In this document: piece after piece, positions 1-11,199 of the stretch | Layout: each line of letters starts with the position of its first letter | How positions within the stretch are numbered: position 1 is the stretch's first letter | Assembly: GCA_024803745.1 (NCBI GenBank) | Contig: JANJXV010000024.1 | Span: 14,224,427-14,288,426 of the forward strand | DNA from: Megascapheus bottae | Lineage: Eukaryota; Chordata; Mammalia; Rodentia; Geomyidae | Length of the DNA stretch: 64,000 nt | Reading direction: 5' to 3' | Made by a program: the position numbers and the translations under genes | Notes under the pieces: model-generated | Databases searched by the model: none | What the model was told of the DNA's origin: nothing | The model's input: only the letters and a program-made list of their open reading frames with translations

Positions 1-300
1 GGGACCTGCCTCTCTCCAGGGGAGTCCTCATAACACAGTGAGAGGTACTCTGCCTGCACAGCTAGGGCTGTGTGGAGAGGAGCTGGCAGGGGTCCTGGGG
101 GTTCTTTGTGATGGGTGGGGAGGAGTTCAGGTGGGTGCTGGGTATTCGGATGCTGCAGCTGGAGGAGCTGTTCTGGGAGGTGAAGTGGGAGGGGCTGAGG
201 ACCTGGTATGGAGGGAATGCCAACAAGGCCAGGCCACCAAGTACTGGATCTACACCAGATTTCCCCAGATGTGAAATGCTATGACTGTCTCACATGTTGG
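1..300 (+). other. Single-copy DNA, no gene recognised
   Basis: G-rich sequence with overlapping short open frames and no family resemblance. Nothing further can be supported. Confidence 0.5.
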
Positions 301-304
301 AAGA

Positions 305-500
305 AGCCTAGAAGTACTGTCCCTGAGCCCTTTTGCTCAAGGCTAGCACGCTAGCATTTTGAGCCACAGTTCCACTTTTGTGTGGTTAATTAGAGATAAG
401 AGTCTCTGGGGACTTTTCTTCAGGGACTGGCTTTGAATCTTGATCCTCAGATCTCAGCCTCCTGAGGAGATAGGATTACAGTAGGGAGCCACTGGCGCCC
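305..500 (-). mobile_element. B1-headed Geo SINE
   Basis: The complement of the shared Geo unit (CTGTCCCTGAGC, CTCAAGGCTAGCAC) is followed by an Alu/B1-like head (CAGATCTCAGCCTCCTGAG). The Geo end is truncated. Confidence 0.8.
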
Positions 501-530
501 CACAGCACTGGAGTGTTGGGCAAGTAACTT

Positions 531-768
531 TATTTTGTTGTTATTGGTTGTAGGACTTGAGTCGGGGCCTAGATGCTGCCCCTGAGCTCTTTCTGTTCAA
601 GGCTGACACACCACCAGGTTAAACCACAGTGTGATTTCTGGCTTTGAAGTGGTAAATTGGAGATAAGAGCTTTTGGGACTTTCCTGCCTGAGTTGGCTTA
701 GAACAGCAATCCTCAGATCTCAGTCTCCTGAGCAGCTAGGATTCCAGCATGAGCCACCAATGACTAGT
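531..768 (-). mobile_element. B1-headed Geo SINE
   Basis: Complete minus-strand copy, from GTAGGACTTGAG through TCAGTCTCCTGAGCAGC. Imperfect flanking repeats AGTAACTTTA/TGTAACTTTT may be its target-site duplication. Confidence 0.8.
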
Positions 769-1084
769 GTAACTTTTTATAATATCTATAGTGTATTACT
801 GTAGCCCAGTCTACCTGTCCTGGCAAGAAAATGAGCAAAAAAAAAAAGGTCCCAACTTAAAATAGCTGTAAAGTTAGGGATGCTTGTATACATACTGAAA
901 ATATGCTGAAAGGTAAAAGAAGGTCAAACAAAACATTGAGACCGTTTTCCCCGTGGGCAGATAGAAAGGAGTATGATTAAAGGCCACAGAAGATCTTCGA
1001 ATGAGTCTCTGTCTTTCTCTCTCACTGTCACTTCTTTCTGGGTTTATTTCTCTGGTACATTTTTATGGCTCTGTCATGACTATT

Positions 1085-1170
1085 CTACGGGGAAGTAAGG
1101 TACTGGGGTCTAAACTTGGGACCTCATTCTTGCTAGGCAGGAGCTCTGCCACCTGAGCCAGGCAGATGGG
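1085..1170 (-). mobile_element. ID-like (tRNA-derived) SINE fragment
   Basis: The complement of an ID-type monomer is visible: AAACTTGGGACCTCATTCTTGC followed by CTAGGCAGGAGCTCTGCCACC. No Geo unit is attached. Confidence 0.55.
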
Positions 1171-1304
1171 GGCCAACATTCCTGGCTGCACCTTGCTCAT
1201 CACCTCTTGTGCACAGCCCAGCTGACGGTCCTCTTCCTCTTCTCAAATAATCCCTCTTCTGGGTTCATGTCTTTAAAAAAAATTAGAATTCATTCATTCA
1301 TTAT

Positions 1305-1527
1305 CAGCTGTAGGACTTGAACCCTGGGCCTGGGCACTGTTCCTGAGCTTTTTTACACAAGGCTAGTGCTCTATCACTTGAGCCACAGTGCCACTTCCAG
1401 TTTCTGGTAGTTAATTGGAGATGAGAGTTTCATGGACTTTTCTGACTGGGCTGGCTTTGAACTGTGATCCTCAGATCTCAGGATAGTTAGGATAACAAGT
1501 GTGCATGTGCCACTGGCACCCAGCCTT
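1305..1527 (-). mobile_element. B1-headed Geo SINE
   Basis: Minus-strand copy with GGACTTGAACCCTGGGCC at the Geo end and CACTGGCACCCAGCC at the B1-like start. A small deletion in the head removes part of the CTCCTGAGTAGC block. Confidence 0.78.
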
Positions 1528-1633
1528 AAAATGTTTTTTAAACACAGATTCTGTAAGAGAAAAACATGAATTTTGTTTATTAAGCAGCCATCCAAGCAGG
1601 AGCATTCATTATATAGATATTAGACACACACAT

Positions 1634-1634
<1 letters not shown>

Positions 1635-1674
<40 letters not shown>
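1635..1674. repeat. (CA)n microsatellite
   Basis: About 20 uninterrupted CA units lie next to an ID-like fragment. Confidence 0.95.
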
Positions 1675-1676
<2 letters not shown>

Positions 1677-1684
1677 CACAGAAT

Positions 1685-1745
1685 TGGCCTAGAGGTATAA
1701 AGTGCTTGTCTAGTATTTGAATCTAAATTTGATCACCAGCACTAG
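1685..1745 (+). mobile_element. ID-like SINE fragment
   Basis: TTGGCCTAGAGGTATAAAGT followed by TGATCACCAGCACTAGAAAA resembles a diverged tRNA-derived ID head with decayed A and B boxes. Confidence 0.5.
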
Positions 1746-1948
1746 AAAAGATAAGGAAATATTACATAATTAAAATATTTAAAAGCAAGATTGTTTCAAA
1801 TTAAAAGTAAGTTGTGTGCTTATCATATATGTGTGTGTGTGCATGTGCGTGTGTATATGTAAACATCTTCCTACCTTAAGTGCATGGACCATCTGAAATG
1901 TGGAAGAGGAGGGGTGTTTAGGAAAAGAATGTGTTAAGAAAAAGGAAC

Positions 1949-2165
1949 TGGGACTGGGAGTTTGGCCTAGTGGTAGAGTACTTGCCTAGCATGTATGAAG
2001 ACCGGGGTTCGATTCCTTGGTTCCACATACATAGAAAAAAAGCCAGAAGTGGTGCTGAGGCTCAAGTGGTAGAGCTCCAGCCTTGAGAAAGTCCTAGGAC
2101 AGTGCTCAGGCCCTGAGCTCAAGCCCAGGACTGGCAAAAAAAAGAAAAAGAAAAAAGAAAAGAAA
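1949..2165 (+). mobile_element. IDL-Geo SINE
   Basis: Full dimer with A box TGGCCTAGTGG, B box GGTTCGATTCC, the Geo unit ending CCAGGACTGGC and an A-rich tail interrupted by G. Confidence 0.9.
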
Positions 2166-2754
2166 AAGGAAATGGACCATTTGTTAACCCAGTGGTACCT
2201 CCTCTCCCCCCTCTTCCCTTTTCTCCCCCCTCTTCCTCTCCCATGTAGGAGATGAGAAGGAGCTGAGGGAGAGGGGATGCCTGGCCAGGGAGGCAGGGTG
2301 ACAGCCTGTCCTGTGTGGTTGGGACTTGGTAGAGTCACGGTCTGTGCAGGAAAACAATGGTGTTCACATAGAAGGTTACTGAAGAGAGTTTAATAAAGGG
2401 ACTATTCACAACGGGTGGGCAGGCTTAAGGGAAACCTGGACAGCAGCACAGGACAGTATGATTATTGCAGCAGCTGGGTCCATCCCTGCTCACTGTGCAC
2501 AGGGCTACCTCATGGGATGGAAGGCAGACCAGATGGCCCCAGGGAGTGAGCGGACATTACCTAGTCTCTCTTCCCTCCTCAATCTCATCTTCTTTTTGGG
2601 GAGGGGGAATTTAAGTGAAGGAGAAAGCCAAGGCCAAATGGTTCTTAGAAAAAGGAATCTTATAACTTTCCAGAAGTCAGGTTACTCTGTGGGGCTGGTG
2701 CCAAGCATAAATCAGAACAAAGTGGTAGGGGCTGTCATTCTTCACCCTTGGGTG

Positions 2755-2782
2755 TGTGTGTTTGTGTGTGTGTGTGTGTGTG
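2755..2782. repeat. (GT)n microsatellite
   Basis: A GTGT run with one TTTG interruption is followed by CAGTG/CCAGTG repeats, at the tail end of a minus-strand SINE. Confidence 0.85.
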
Positions 2783-2799
2783 CCAGTGTGCCAGTGCCA

Positions 2800-3015
2800 G
2801 TGCCAGTCATTTACTTGGCCTGAGCACTGTCCCTTAGCATTTGCACTCAAGTCTGGCACTCTACCACATGAATCAGCTTATAGCTTTTTGGTTGATAATT
2901 GGAGATAAGAGTCTCATGGAGTTTTCTACACAGGCTGGTTTTGAACTGCAGTCCTCAGATCTCAACCTCCTGAGTAGTGACGATTACAGCCATGAGACAC
3001 CAGTACCCAGCACCA
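2800..3015 (-). mobile_element. B1-headed Geo SINE
   Basis: Minus-strand copy whose Geo end adjoins the (GT)n array at 2755, so the array sits where the A-rich tail should be. The head reads CAGATCTCAACCTCCTGAG. Confidence 0.78.
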
Positions 3016-3136
3016 CATAACTTTTCTCCATCTCCATCTTCTCACATATGAAAAGAGACAGCCATACCAGCTCACCCTACCTTTCAAGGTCAATGGGAAG
3101 GTGAGAAAGTAGCACTGAATTTAAAACATCTTCTGT

Positions 3137-3315
3137 GACTGGGAGTTTGGATTAGTGGTAAAGTACTTGCCTGGCGGTTCGATTCCTCAGTATCATATAC
3201 ATAGAAAAGTTGGAAGTGGTGCTGTGGTTCAAGTGGTAGAGCTCTAGCCTTAAGGAAAAGAGCCCATGGACAGTGCTCAGTCCCTGAGTTCAAGACCCAG
3301 GACTGGGGAAAAAAA
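3137..3315 (+). mobile_element. IDL-Geo SINE
   Basis: Dimer with a short deletion between A box and B box (TGCCTGGCGGTTCGATTCC). The Geo unit ends CCAGGACTGGGG with an A tail. Confidence 0.85.
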
Positions 3316-3360
3316 ATGTCCTATACAGCCTCGTTGGCATTAAGCATTAGTGTCCCGGGT

Positions 3361-3436
3361 TTCTCTCTCTTTCTCTTTCTCTTCCTCTCTTTCTCTTTCT
3401 CTCTTTTTCTCTCTCTTTCTCTTTCTCTTTTTCTTT
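3361..3436. repeat. CT/TTTC-rich tract
   Basis: Mixed TTTCTC and TTTC units occupy the tail side of the SINE at 3436. Confidence 0.9.
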
Positions 3437-3672
3437 GTTTTTTGGTAGGTCTTGGGGCTTGAACTCTGGTCCTGGGTGCTGTCCCTGAGCTCTTCAGCTC
3501 AAGTCTACCGCCCTACCCCTTGAGCCACAGTACCACTTCCAGTTTTCTAGTGGTTAATTGGAGATAACAATCTCATGGTCTTTAATGCCCAGGGTGGCTT
3601 TGAACTGCAATCATCAGACCTCAGCCTCCTGAGTAGCTAGGATTACAGGCATAAGACACCGTACCCAGGCTC
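3436..3672 (-). mobile_element. B1-headed Geo SINE
   Basis: Minus-strand copy following a TTTC/CT-rich tract that occupies its tail position. The head reads CAGCCTCCTGAGTAGCTAGG. Confidence 0.82.
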
Positions 3673-4064
3673 ATTATTTCTTAACCAGAGAGGAAAGATC
3701 AACCAGAAGCAGGGTGACACGCTTTGGCTGTGACATTGGATCATATCTCTAAGGGCCTCTGGAAGCAGGCAAGGAAAAGCCAGACCTGTGTGTATCAGCT
3801 CAGTTAAGGGGCTTACGCCATCTTCTTCCCACATCCCCTCTACCATCAAACCTCCCCATGTGCACATGAGAGGCAAGGAACAGAGTGGAATTCTGCTTTC
3901 CAGATCAGTGTTGGTTTTGCCAAGGATGAAAGAGTCTAATCTTGTAGGAGATTAGCCTTCCAGAAAGGTCCTTTCCTTGAAGATATTTTCTCTACCAAAA
4001 GCCTTGCTGAGCCCTTGGAATATAAGCCTTAAAGACACAGCTCAGCCCTCAAAAAGGCAAAGGC

Positions 4065-4300
4065 TAGCCAGGCCCCGCAGCTCACACCTATAATTCTAGC
4101 TACTCAGGAGGCTGAGATCTGAGGATCAAGGTTCAAAGCCAGCCTCAGCACTAAAGTCTGTGAGACTTTTATCTCCAATTAATCACTAGAATATGGGAAG
4201 TGGGGCTGTGGCTCCAGGGGTAGGGTGGTAGCCTTGAGCTGAAGAGCTCAGGGACAGCACCCAGGTCCAGAATTCAAATCCCATAACCCACAAAAAAAAA
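4065..4300 (+). mobile_element. B1-headed Geo SINE with TSD
   Basis: Plus-strand copy: Alu/B1-like head (GGAGGCTGAGATCTGAGGATC), Geo unit (CAGGGACAGCACCCAGGTCC) and A tail. Flanking repeat GGCAAAGGCTA occurs on both sides (about 4057 and 4302). Confidence 0.88.
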
Positions 4301-4969
4301 TGGCAAAGGCTAACTAAGCAAGGAGTAGACACACTGGACTGTAGACCCATCTCTTAGGGAAGCAGTGAAGAGGTTTCTTTGGGGACAGGGCAGTGCTGCA
4401 GGTGACCCTGTGGGATGGTGGGAATCAGCTCTCTCTCCACTGGAGCTGCCTGGGCTAAGGAGGGCACTTCCTGACTCTAGGCCCTGGGTTAACTCAGGGG
4501 CCATGGGAGGTGGACACCACAGAAATGGGCTTGTCTGGGAGGAAGGCCAGTGGTTCCTGAGGAGAACCGACCTCACTTCCTCATTTCTCCAGCAGAAAGG
4601 TTATAAAGCCTGGTGCGTCAGAAGGAGGGGAAAACCCCTCCAGCAGGCAGGGGTTTGGAAGTGAGGTGGTCTGAAGGAATGCAGGACCCCTCACCCCATC
4701 CTAATCCCCAGGACCTGGGGAGAAGGGAGTGGCTGGTACCGTCTAGGACTGCATTTTTACCACCAAAGCCCCTCTGAAGTGGGAGGCCAGGCTATGTGAA
4801 TTATAGGCCTGGCTTTTTGAAGGAGAAGCTGCCCTGGAGCCCTGGGCGTCATACCCCTTTTAGGGTAGATAAAGACAGCAAAGGAAGGTGCTTGCAGCCA
4901 CTGTTTGCAGTGGCTGGAGAAACTAAACAGATAATATTTCTGTACACAGAGGGAAGTCTTAATCTTAAC

Positions 4970-5166
4970 ACTTTTTTTTTTTTTCTTTTGGTCATGGGCT
5001 TGAACTGAGAACCTGGACAAAATCCCTGAGTTTCCCCTCCTCCCCCTCCCCCCATACTAGAGCTCTGGCTTTCTGGTGGTGAACTGGAAGTAAGAAACAG
5101 ATTTTTCCTGCTGGGTCATCTCAGCCTCTGAATAGCTAGGATGGCATGAGCCACCAGGGCCCATCT
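4970..5166 (-). mobile_element. B1-headed Geo SINE, shortened
   Basis: The complement starts with a T run, then GTCATGGGCTTGAACTGAG. The Geo and B1 parts are recognisable, with internal deletions. Confidence 0.65.
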
Positions 5167-6723
5167 TTAAAAAGTATTTTAAAAAATAGTATCATTGACA
5201 TATTAGTTATGCAGTGGGGGATTTGTTACTTTTCCACACTGTATTCCAGCCAGTCTCCTCCACCTGTCCCTGCAGGGCTTTCTGTCTTTTCTTGCACAGG
5301 CCCTTGTGTGTGAGGCAGGCTGAGCACCTGCTCTGTCCAGCTCAGCACCCCCTGGTATGGGGCCTTTGAAAGATTCCTTTCAATTCTGCCTCATTGACTC
5401 TTTTATTCATTGGAGTCTACATTTGGCTTGAAATGAAGGTCAAGGGCAGCTTCCAGGAGCCTGAGCGTGGCCTGCTCTTGCTGTGGACCTCTGTGCCTGA
5501 CCCATGCCAGGCTTGGGGTCAACCAACACTTTGTGACAGCCTCTAAAATACAAAGCCCCAGGCAGAAGTGTAAATCCTCCTGGAGGTCCTGGAGAGGGGT
5601 GGAAAGAAGAAACTGTAATTAAGCCCCGCACCTCAGAATGGGGGCATCCTAATCTAGAAAATGTCTCTGCCCTGGGTTGCATCCTTTTCCTTTGTGCAGA
5701 CTGCTGGGCCACTTCTTCCTTTCCTGCTCCTTATTCAAACTTTGAAAACCCCTCTGCTCTCATGGGCAGTGGAGCCTTTTCCAGGTCCTCCTCCTCCTTC
5801 CCCCGGCCACCCAGGGAAGTCCCTCAGCCTGAAGATCTAGCTCTTATCCAGCAGATTACCACAGTCAAGGTTAGCAAAGGAAGCCCCACTAGAGGCTGTG
5901 CTGTGACAGTCTGTGTCTATTAGACCCATCCAGGGTACATTCTCCTCTGCTCCATCCCACCTAGGCTATGAGAGGCCCCATGGTGGGTGGGGGAAGCTCA
6001 AGGAGGGGTGTGTAGCATAGCAGGTGGCCTGTCTAAGCCCCTCTATATTCCAGGCTTAGCCTGACATTTCCAAAGTGCAGGCTTAGGAACTTGGGCCATT
6101 CTTAGTATAGAATCCATGAAATCATCCCTGATCACAGATCCCCACGAATCTTTCTTCTTTCCAAACAAAGAGCCCTATTGATCTTAATCACACTGTGCAG
6201 CATTCATGCCAAATGTCTTGAGTAATAAAAACAAAGTTATCAGCAAACACAGAATACCTACTATGGTCCAGGTACTATTCTGAGCCCAGTCGAGTTATGA
6301 ATGTATTTCTTTTCAGTGGTTGCCGAGAGGTCTGGTTTTTGTTTTTTTTAAATCTTCACAGTGAAGTCTTCTGGGGGGGGGTAGGAACCTCACCCCAGGA
6401 ATGTGGCTCATCCCCCTCAGGTTGCTGTTGTGAGGTCCCCTCCCATCCTGGCTGCTCACTTTCTCTTTCTGTTTACATGGTGTCAAGGTTCCTTCCTGCC
6501 CTTTCCTACTCTTCTGGGGAGAAAGGGTGACCGGAAGAGGTTAGGAAAGCTTTGGAGGAAGCAAGGGGGCATCCAGGAAGGCTGGAGAGGCAGCCACTGG
6601 CTGTGTGTCTGTGGGAGGAGTGGTGGATTGCTTGGGCTCCCCTGTTAAGCTTTCCTGGATTTCCTACCATGGGCAAGATTTCGCACTGTTCAAAAGGGGA
6701 ATTGGAAATTAAAACAACAGAAA
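5167..6723. other. Single-copy DNA, no gene recognised
   Basis: About 1.5 kb without recent SINEs. A weak MIR-like stretch lies near 6240-6290 (TACCTACTATGGTCCAGG). Short open frames show no recognisable domains. Confidence 0.5.
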
Positions 6724-6931
6724 ACAAAACAAGCCACCCATGGCGCACACCTGTAATCTAGCTATTAGGAGGCTGAGATCTGAGGGTTGTGTTTCCAAAA
6801 CAGCTCAGGCAGGAAAGTCCACGAGACTCTTTATCCTTCAGTTAACCACCAAAATGCCTGAAGTGCAGCAGGGCCTCAAATGATAGAGCATCAGCCTTGA
6901 GCAAAATAAGCTAGAACTATTACCACACAAA

Positions 6932-6934
<3 letters not shown>
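6724..6934 (+). mobile_element. B1-headed Geo SINE leading into a compound microsatellite
   Basis: The head CACACCTGTAATCTAGC and GGAGGCTGAGATCTGAGG are B1-like. The Geo part ends near 6934, where the (TC)n array begins. Confidence 0.75.
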
Positions 6935-6998
<64 letters not shown>

Positions 6999-7006
6999 GT
7001 GCGCGC

Positions 7007-7039
<33 letters not shown>

Positions 7040-7040
7040 G
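6935..7040. repeat. Compound (TC)n-(GCGC/GT)-(AC)n microsatellite
   Basis: About 31 TC units pass into an alternating GC/GT block (6996-7020) and then about ten AC units, directly after a plus-strand SINE. Confidence 0.97.
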
Positions 7041-7129
7041 AGTCACCTAAGCATTTGCTGACTAGAAACTATTTTAAGTTTTCAGGAATGAATCCAGAAC
7101 CCCAAAGCAGGACTGTTTCTCCAATTTAT

Positions 7130-7339
7130 TTTTTTTTTCTGTTTTTTTTTTTTTCTAGTTGTGGGGCTTGAACTCTGGGCCTGAACACTGTCCTTGGGCA
7201 TTTCTCAAGGCTATCACTCTGCCACCTGGACCACAGAACCACTTCAAGCTTTTTCTATGTATGTGGAATCGAACCCAGGTCTTTGTGCATGGTAGGCAAG
7301 CACTCTTACCACTAGGCCAAACTCCCGGCCCCTATTTTA
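7130..7339 (-). mobile_element. IDL-Geo SINE
   Basis: Minus-strand dimer with the Geo end after a T run and the tRNA-like head AGGCCAAACTCCCGGCCCC at the right. Confidence 0.85.
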
Positions 7340-7344
7340 TTTTC

Positions 7345-7521
7345 TTTTTTGCCAGTCTCTGGGCCTGGGGACTGTCCTTGAGCTTTCTCAAGGCTAGCAC
7401 ATTAACACTTGAGACATAGCACCACTTCCAGCTTTTTCCTGTTTATGTGGTACCGAGAAATTGAACCCGGGGATTCATGCATGTTAGGCAAGCACTCTAC
7501 CACTAGGCCATGCTCCCAGCC
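7345..7521 (-). mobile_element. IDL-Geo SINE
   Basis: Second minus-strand dimer, immediately next to the copy at 7130 in the same orientation. It ends CACTAGGCCATGCTCCCAGCC. Confidence 0.85.
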
Positions 7522-8550
7522 AAACAGAACTATTTCTAAATCTAGGTGATTGTCATCTGTCCTCATGGTGCCTGGCTGACCAGTACGTGAGCTGCACTTG
7601 AACACCCCTCCTGCTTGGAAGCATTTCTTAACACCCCAGTGTTGAGCTAGGGCAAGTGCCCTGATGCTGGGAGAGTACCTGTGTGACTCTGAGGGCTTAT
7701 AGTTGGCATGGAAGGTAGGTAAAGATCTGCAGACATAGCAACGCAGTGGATACCTGCCAGCATGTACCAACTTGGGCCTGGATACTGAAAATGATGATGA
7801 ATGAGGTGGTTAAGGTGCTGAGTCGGTCACTGGTCTCTCTTGCAATGGTTCTAGAAGCAATTTTTCTAGTAGTGGGGAGACCCTTATACTGGCTCTTTCT
7901 AAGGGTTTTTTGTAGGGTCTCCTTATCTGATGAGCCAGTCTGTCTTGTTGGCTCTGGCTTCACCTCTCCTCCTATTCCCTGGGCCCTGTTGGGTGCAGCT
8001 GGCCTCTCTTCAGTCACTGCCCAGGCTCTCCAGGACACCCCGGTGGGACAAGGCCTGGACAGATAAGCGCTGTGCTTATTAGCACAGCTGTTCTCTGCAA
8101 CACCCAAGCCTTGTTTTCAAACCGATGGAAACTTGGGTGCGGAAGTGTGGCTACATCCACCCAACTTCAGAGTTGGGCTTGCTTCCAAGTGAAAGGAAAT
8201 TCAGTCAGTTTTCCCAGACATAGAGACAAAAATAGTGTTGACAGGAATCTCATAGGGTTTGCTGGGGTTCTAGCATCACGCCTACCAAAAAAAAAAAAAA
8301 ACCAACTCACTTGGGTCTTTGGTGTAGCTGTTGTCCAATGCTCTGTTCAAACTTGGCTTTACACTATTAACAGCTGTCTGTCAACTCTTCTTTTATGGAG
8401 GATCTTTGGAGAAGATACACGATCAGCTGAAAATCCACAAGAAAATCAATTTTGTTCCTCTGCTTTCTGATCCTCCCTTTTTCTTCTTAGAGTTTCCATG
8501 AGCTTCCTGAGCCTCTTTGGCCATCATGCTTAATGTGAAGTTCTTTCTTT
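7522..8550. other. Single-copy DNA, no gene recognised
   Basis: Open frames of 106-136 codons overlap on opposite strands at 7697-8107 and resemble no family. They fit chance. Confidence 0.5.
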
Positions 8551-8786
8551 TCTTTTTTTTTTTTTTCAGTCATGGGGCTTGAACTCTGGGGACTGGCCCT
8601 GAGCTCTTCAGCTCAAGGCTACTGCCCTACCCCTTGAGCCAAGGGCCATTAACCATTTTCTGAGGGTTAATTAGAGACAAGAGTCTCAGGAACTTTAGTG
8701 CCTGGGCTGGCTTTAAACTTCGATCCTCAGATCTCAGCCTCGTGAGTAGCTAGGATTAAAGATGTGAGCCACTGTTCCCTCTTAGT
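8551..8786 (-). mobile_element. B1-headed Geo SINE
   Basis: Minus-strand copy starting with a T run and GTCATGGGGCTTGAACTCTG and ending in a B1-like head (CTCGTGAGTAGCTAGGATT). Confidence 0.82.
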
Positions 8787-8833
8787 ACAAAGTTCTAAGA
8801 TAAACTTTACATGGTTGAGGAGCTGGAACTTTG

Positions 8834-9030
8834 CTGGATGCTGGTGGCTCACTATAATCCTAGCTACTCAGGAAGCTGAGCTATGAGAATCCTGTTCAAA
8901 GCCAGGTGGTGAAAAAGCCCAAGAGAGTCTTATCTCCAGTTAACTAGCAACCAACTGGAAGTGCAGTGTGGCTCCAGTGATAGTCAGCCTTGCAAGAATG
9001 ATAGGCCCTGAGTTCATGTCTAGTACTGAA
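8834..9030 (+). mobile_element. B1-headed Geo SINE
   Basis: Plus-strand copy: GGTGGCTCACTATAATCC, then CTACTCAGGAAGCTGAG, with a shortened Geo unit ending in TAGTACTGAAAC. Confidence 0.7.
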
Positions 9031-9708
9031 ACAGGATGGTGTAACTTGGTTTTGGATAAATTGGACCCTGTTATGATTTGCTATCTCCTAGGCAAGGTTG
9101 GATTCCATTCCGGGTATCCGTGTCCTTTGTGATGAGCACAAAGGAGTGCCTCCCTCAGGGACTCGAGGACACCTTCCACAGGAAGTTGTTGGGCCTCCCT
9201 TCTTTCCCCAGGTCTGTGCTGTGTAGGCAGTGACATCAACACACCTTCCTTAGTCTTCTGAAGGGTGTTTGTGCACCAGCCCTTTCCATCAGTTGTGGAG
9301 GGGCCTGCCTGGGCTTTTGGAAGCATCCTGTAAAGAAGCCCAGCAATTTCCCATCCTCTGGCAGATGGTGTTCACTCTGTGCACAGCAGAATTGAACCTG
9401 AAATTCAGATTTCCTGATTTTCTACTTATCCTTATCCATGCAGTGAGCTGTGTGCAGCAACATGGCCCAACACACTAAACGGGCCCCAGAAACTAGAGAA
9501 TACATAAAACAAGAGATATGTCATAGGGTTGGATTGCACAACTATCACACCCCCCAAACATTTTCCTGTGAGGGCTAGATGGGCTAGATGCTGTCTTTGG
9601 AGATAGGGGAACATTCTCATTCTCATGGGGTTGGATCTTGACTTTGATCTCTTGCTGTATTGTGGACATAGAGGTGGTTGGATGAGGTCATAGCAGGGTC
9701 ATGCCTGG

Positions 9709-9825
9709 GGCCAGTCATTTAAAGCCTTGAAGCTCTCTGTCCTCATCTGTATAATGGGAACAATATAAGTGGCTCTTTCCTGGAACACTGCCAAGGTTAA
9801 GGTGAGATGAGATGATGTAACATTT
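9709..9825 (+). mobile_element. MIR-like ancient SINE
   Basis: GGCCAGTCATTTAAAGCC, then CTGTCCTCATCTGTATAATG and GGTTAAGGTGAGATGAGATG, match the core and 3' half of mammalian-wide MIR as I know it. Confidence 0.55.
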
Positions 9826-9837
9826 TGTTGTTGTTGC

Positions 9838-10300
9838 TGTTTTGTTTTGTTTTGTTTTGTTTTTTGTGGGTCCTGGGGCTTGAATGTAGGGCTTGGGCTC
9901 TGTCCCTGAGCATTTTTTGCTCAAGATGAGCATTTTACCACTTGAGCCACAATGGTCTGGTTTTCTGGTGGTTAATAGGAGATAGGAGTCTCATGGACTT
10001 TCCTGCCCAGTCTGGTTTCGAGCCATAATCTTCAGATCTCAGCCCCTTCTTTATTTTTTATTTTTTTGCCAGTCTTAGGGCTTGAACTTGGAGCTTGAGC
10101 ACTGTCCCTGAGCTTGTTTTGCTCAAGGCTAGTACTCTATCACTTGGTGTTTAATGTTTATGTGGTACTGAGGAATTGAACCCAGGGCTTCATGTATGCT
10201 AGGCAAGCACTCTACCACTAAACCAGATTACCAGTCCAGATCGCAGCCCAGATCTTGAGTAGCTAGAATTAGAGTCATGAGCCATCAGCATCCAGTGATA
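9838..10300 (-). mobile_element. B1-headed Geo SINE split by a nested SINE
   Basis: The Geo unit and part of the head lie at 9858-10045 and the rest of the head at about 10237-10300. An IDL-Geo copy separates them. CAGATCTCAGCCC before and CAGATCGCAGCCC after the insert mark its target site. Confidence 0.85.
10046..10236 (-). mobile_element. IDL-Geo SINE nested in another SINE
   Basis: Minus-strand dimer inserted into the B1-like head of the element at 9838-10300, flanked by the near-identical 13-bp repeats described there. Confidence 0.85.
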
Positions 10301-10348
10301 TATCCTTAATCACTGTACACAGGATACTTTGTAAGACTGAGAAACATG

Positions 10349-10364
<16 letters not shown>

Positions 10365-10381
<17 letters not shown>

Positions 10382-10563
10382 GCCAGTCCTGGGCTTGGGT
10401 TCAGGGCTTGAGCACTGTTCTTGGACTTTCTCAAGGCTAGAGCTCTACCACTTGAGCCTCAGCACCACTTCCGGCTTTTTTCTATGTATGTGGTACCAAG
10501 GAATTGAACCCGGGTCTACGTGCATGCTAGGCAAGCACTCTACCACTAGGCCAAACTCCTGGC
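10365..10563 (-). mobile_element. IDL-Geo SINE with TSD
   Basis: Minus-strand dimer between repeats AACATGTCTTTTCTT (about 10343 and 10564). Its B box complement, GGAATTGAACCCGGG, differs slightly from consensus. Confidence 0.9.
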
Positions 10564-11199
10564 CAACATGTCTTTTCTTAAAGGGTTGTCTCTTTGTCTT
10601 TCTCATATTCTCCTGGCCCTGGAAGAATGAGTGAGGTATGAGTCTGTCCCTTTGCAAAGACACAAAGGTGCCTTCACAGGAAATGACTTGTTCCTGAGCC
10701 ATTGCAATGATTCAATAGTTCAGGGGTTCTAGAGCTCAGTGTCCCGTGCCCACGTGGGGCTCTGTACCAGCACCCTGAGTCTTTGTCTTCAGCTGCCAGT
10801 TCTTTCCCTGCCTCCACTCTTGCCTCCCCTGTGCCTTACCGGAAACCCTGCCCCATTGTCCTAGGCCTGCCTGGGCCTCTGGAGTCCAGCTGCTTAGGGC
10901 TGACATTTCCTTCTGTGGCTGAGATGCCTATCAGGTTCAGGGAAAGGGGAGGATCTGAGCCAGCCTCTCTTTGAGCAGTGACATGGCCAAGACAGTACTT
11001 AGGAAGGTCAGTGAACCTGCAGCCTGCCCCTGCCAACTTTTCTCCCCTCCTTCTTCCTGGTCTTCTTCCTCTCTTCTCCCCAGAGGCTTTGACAGGCTTC
11101 CACCAAAAGATTCTGTTGATGCTATGGGTGGGACATTGCCTTCCCTGGGTAGTCTATGCCCCTGGAAAGTAGAATCAGGGCGAGTAATCTTTGTGAGTG

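Noticed and set aside
7697..8107. 136-codon minus-strand frame with an overlapping 106-codon plus-strand frame
   Set aside because: No known domain, and equal quality on both strands; chance is the simplest explanation.
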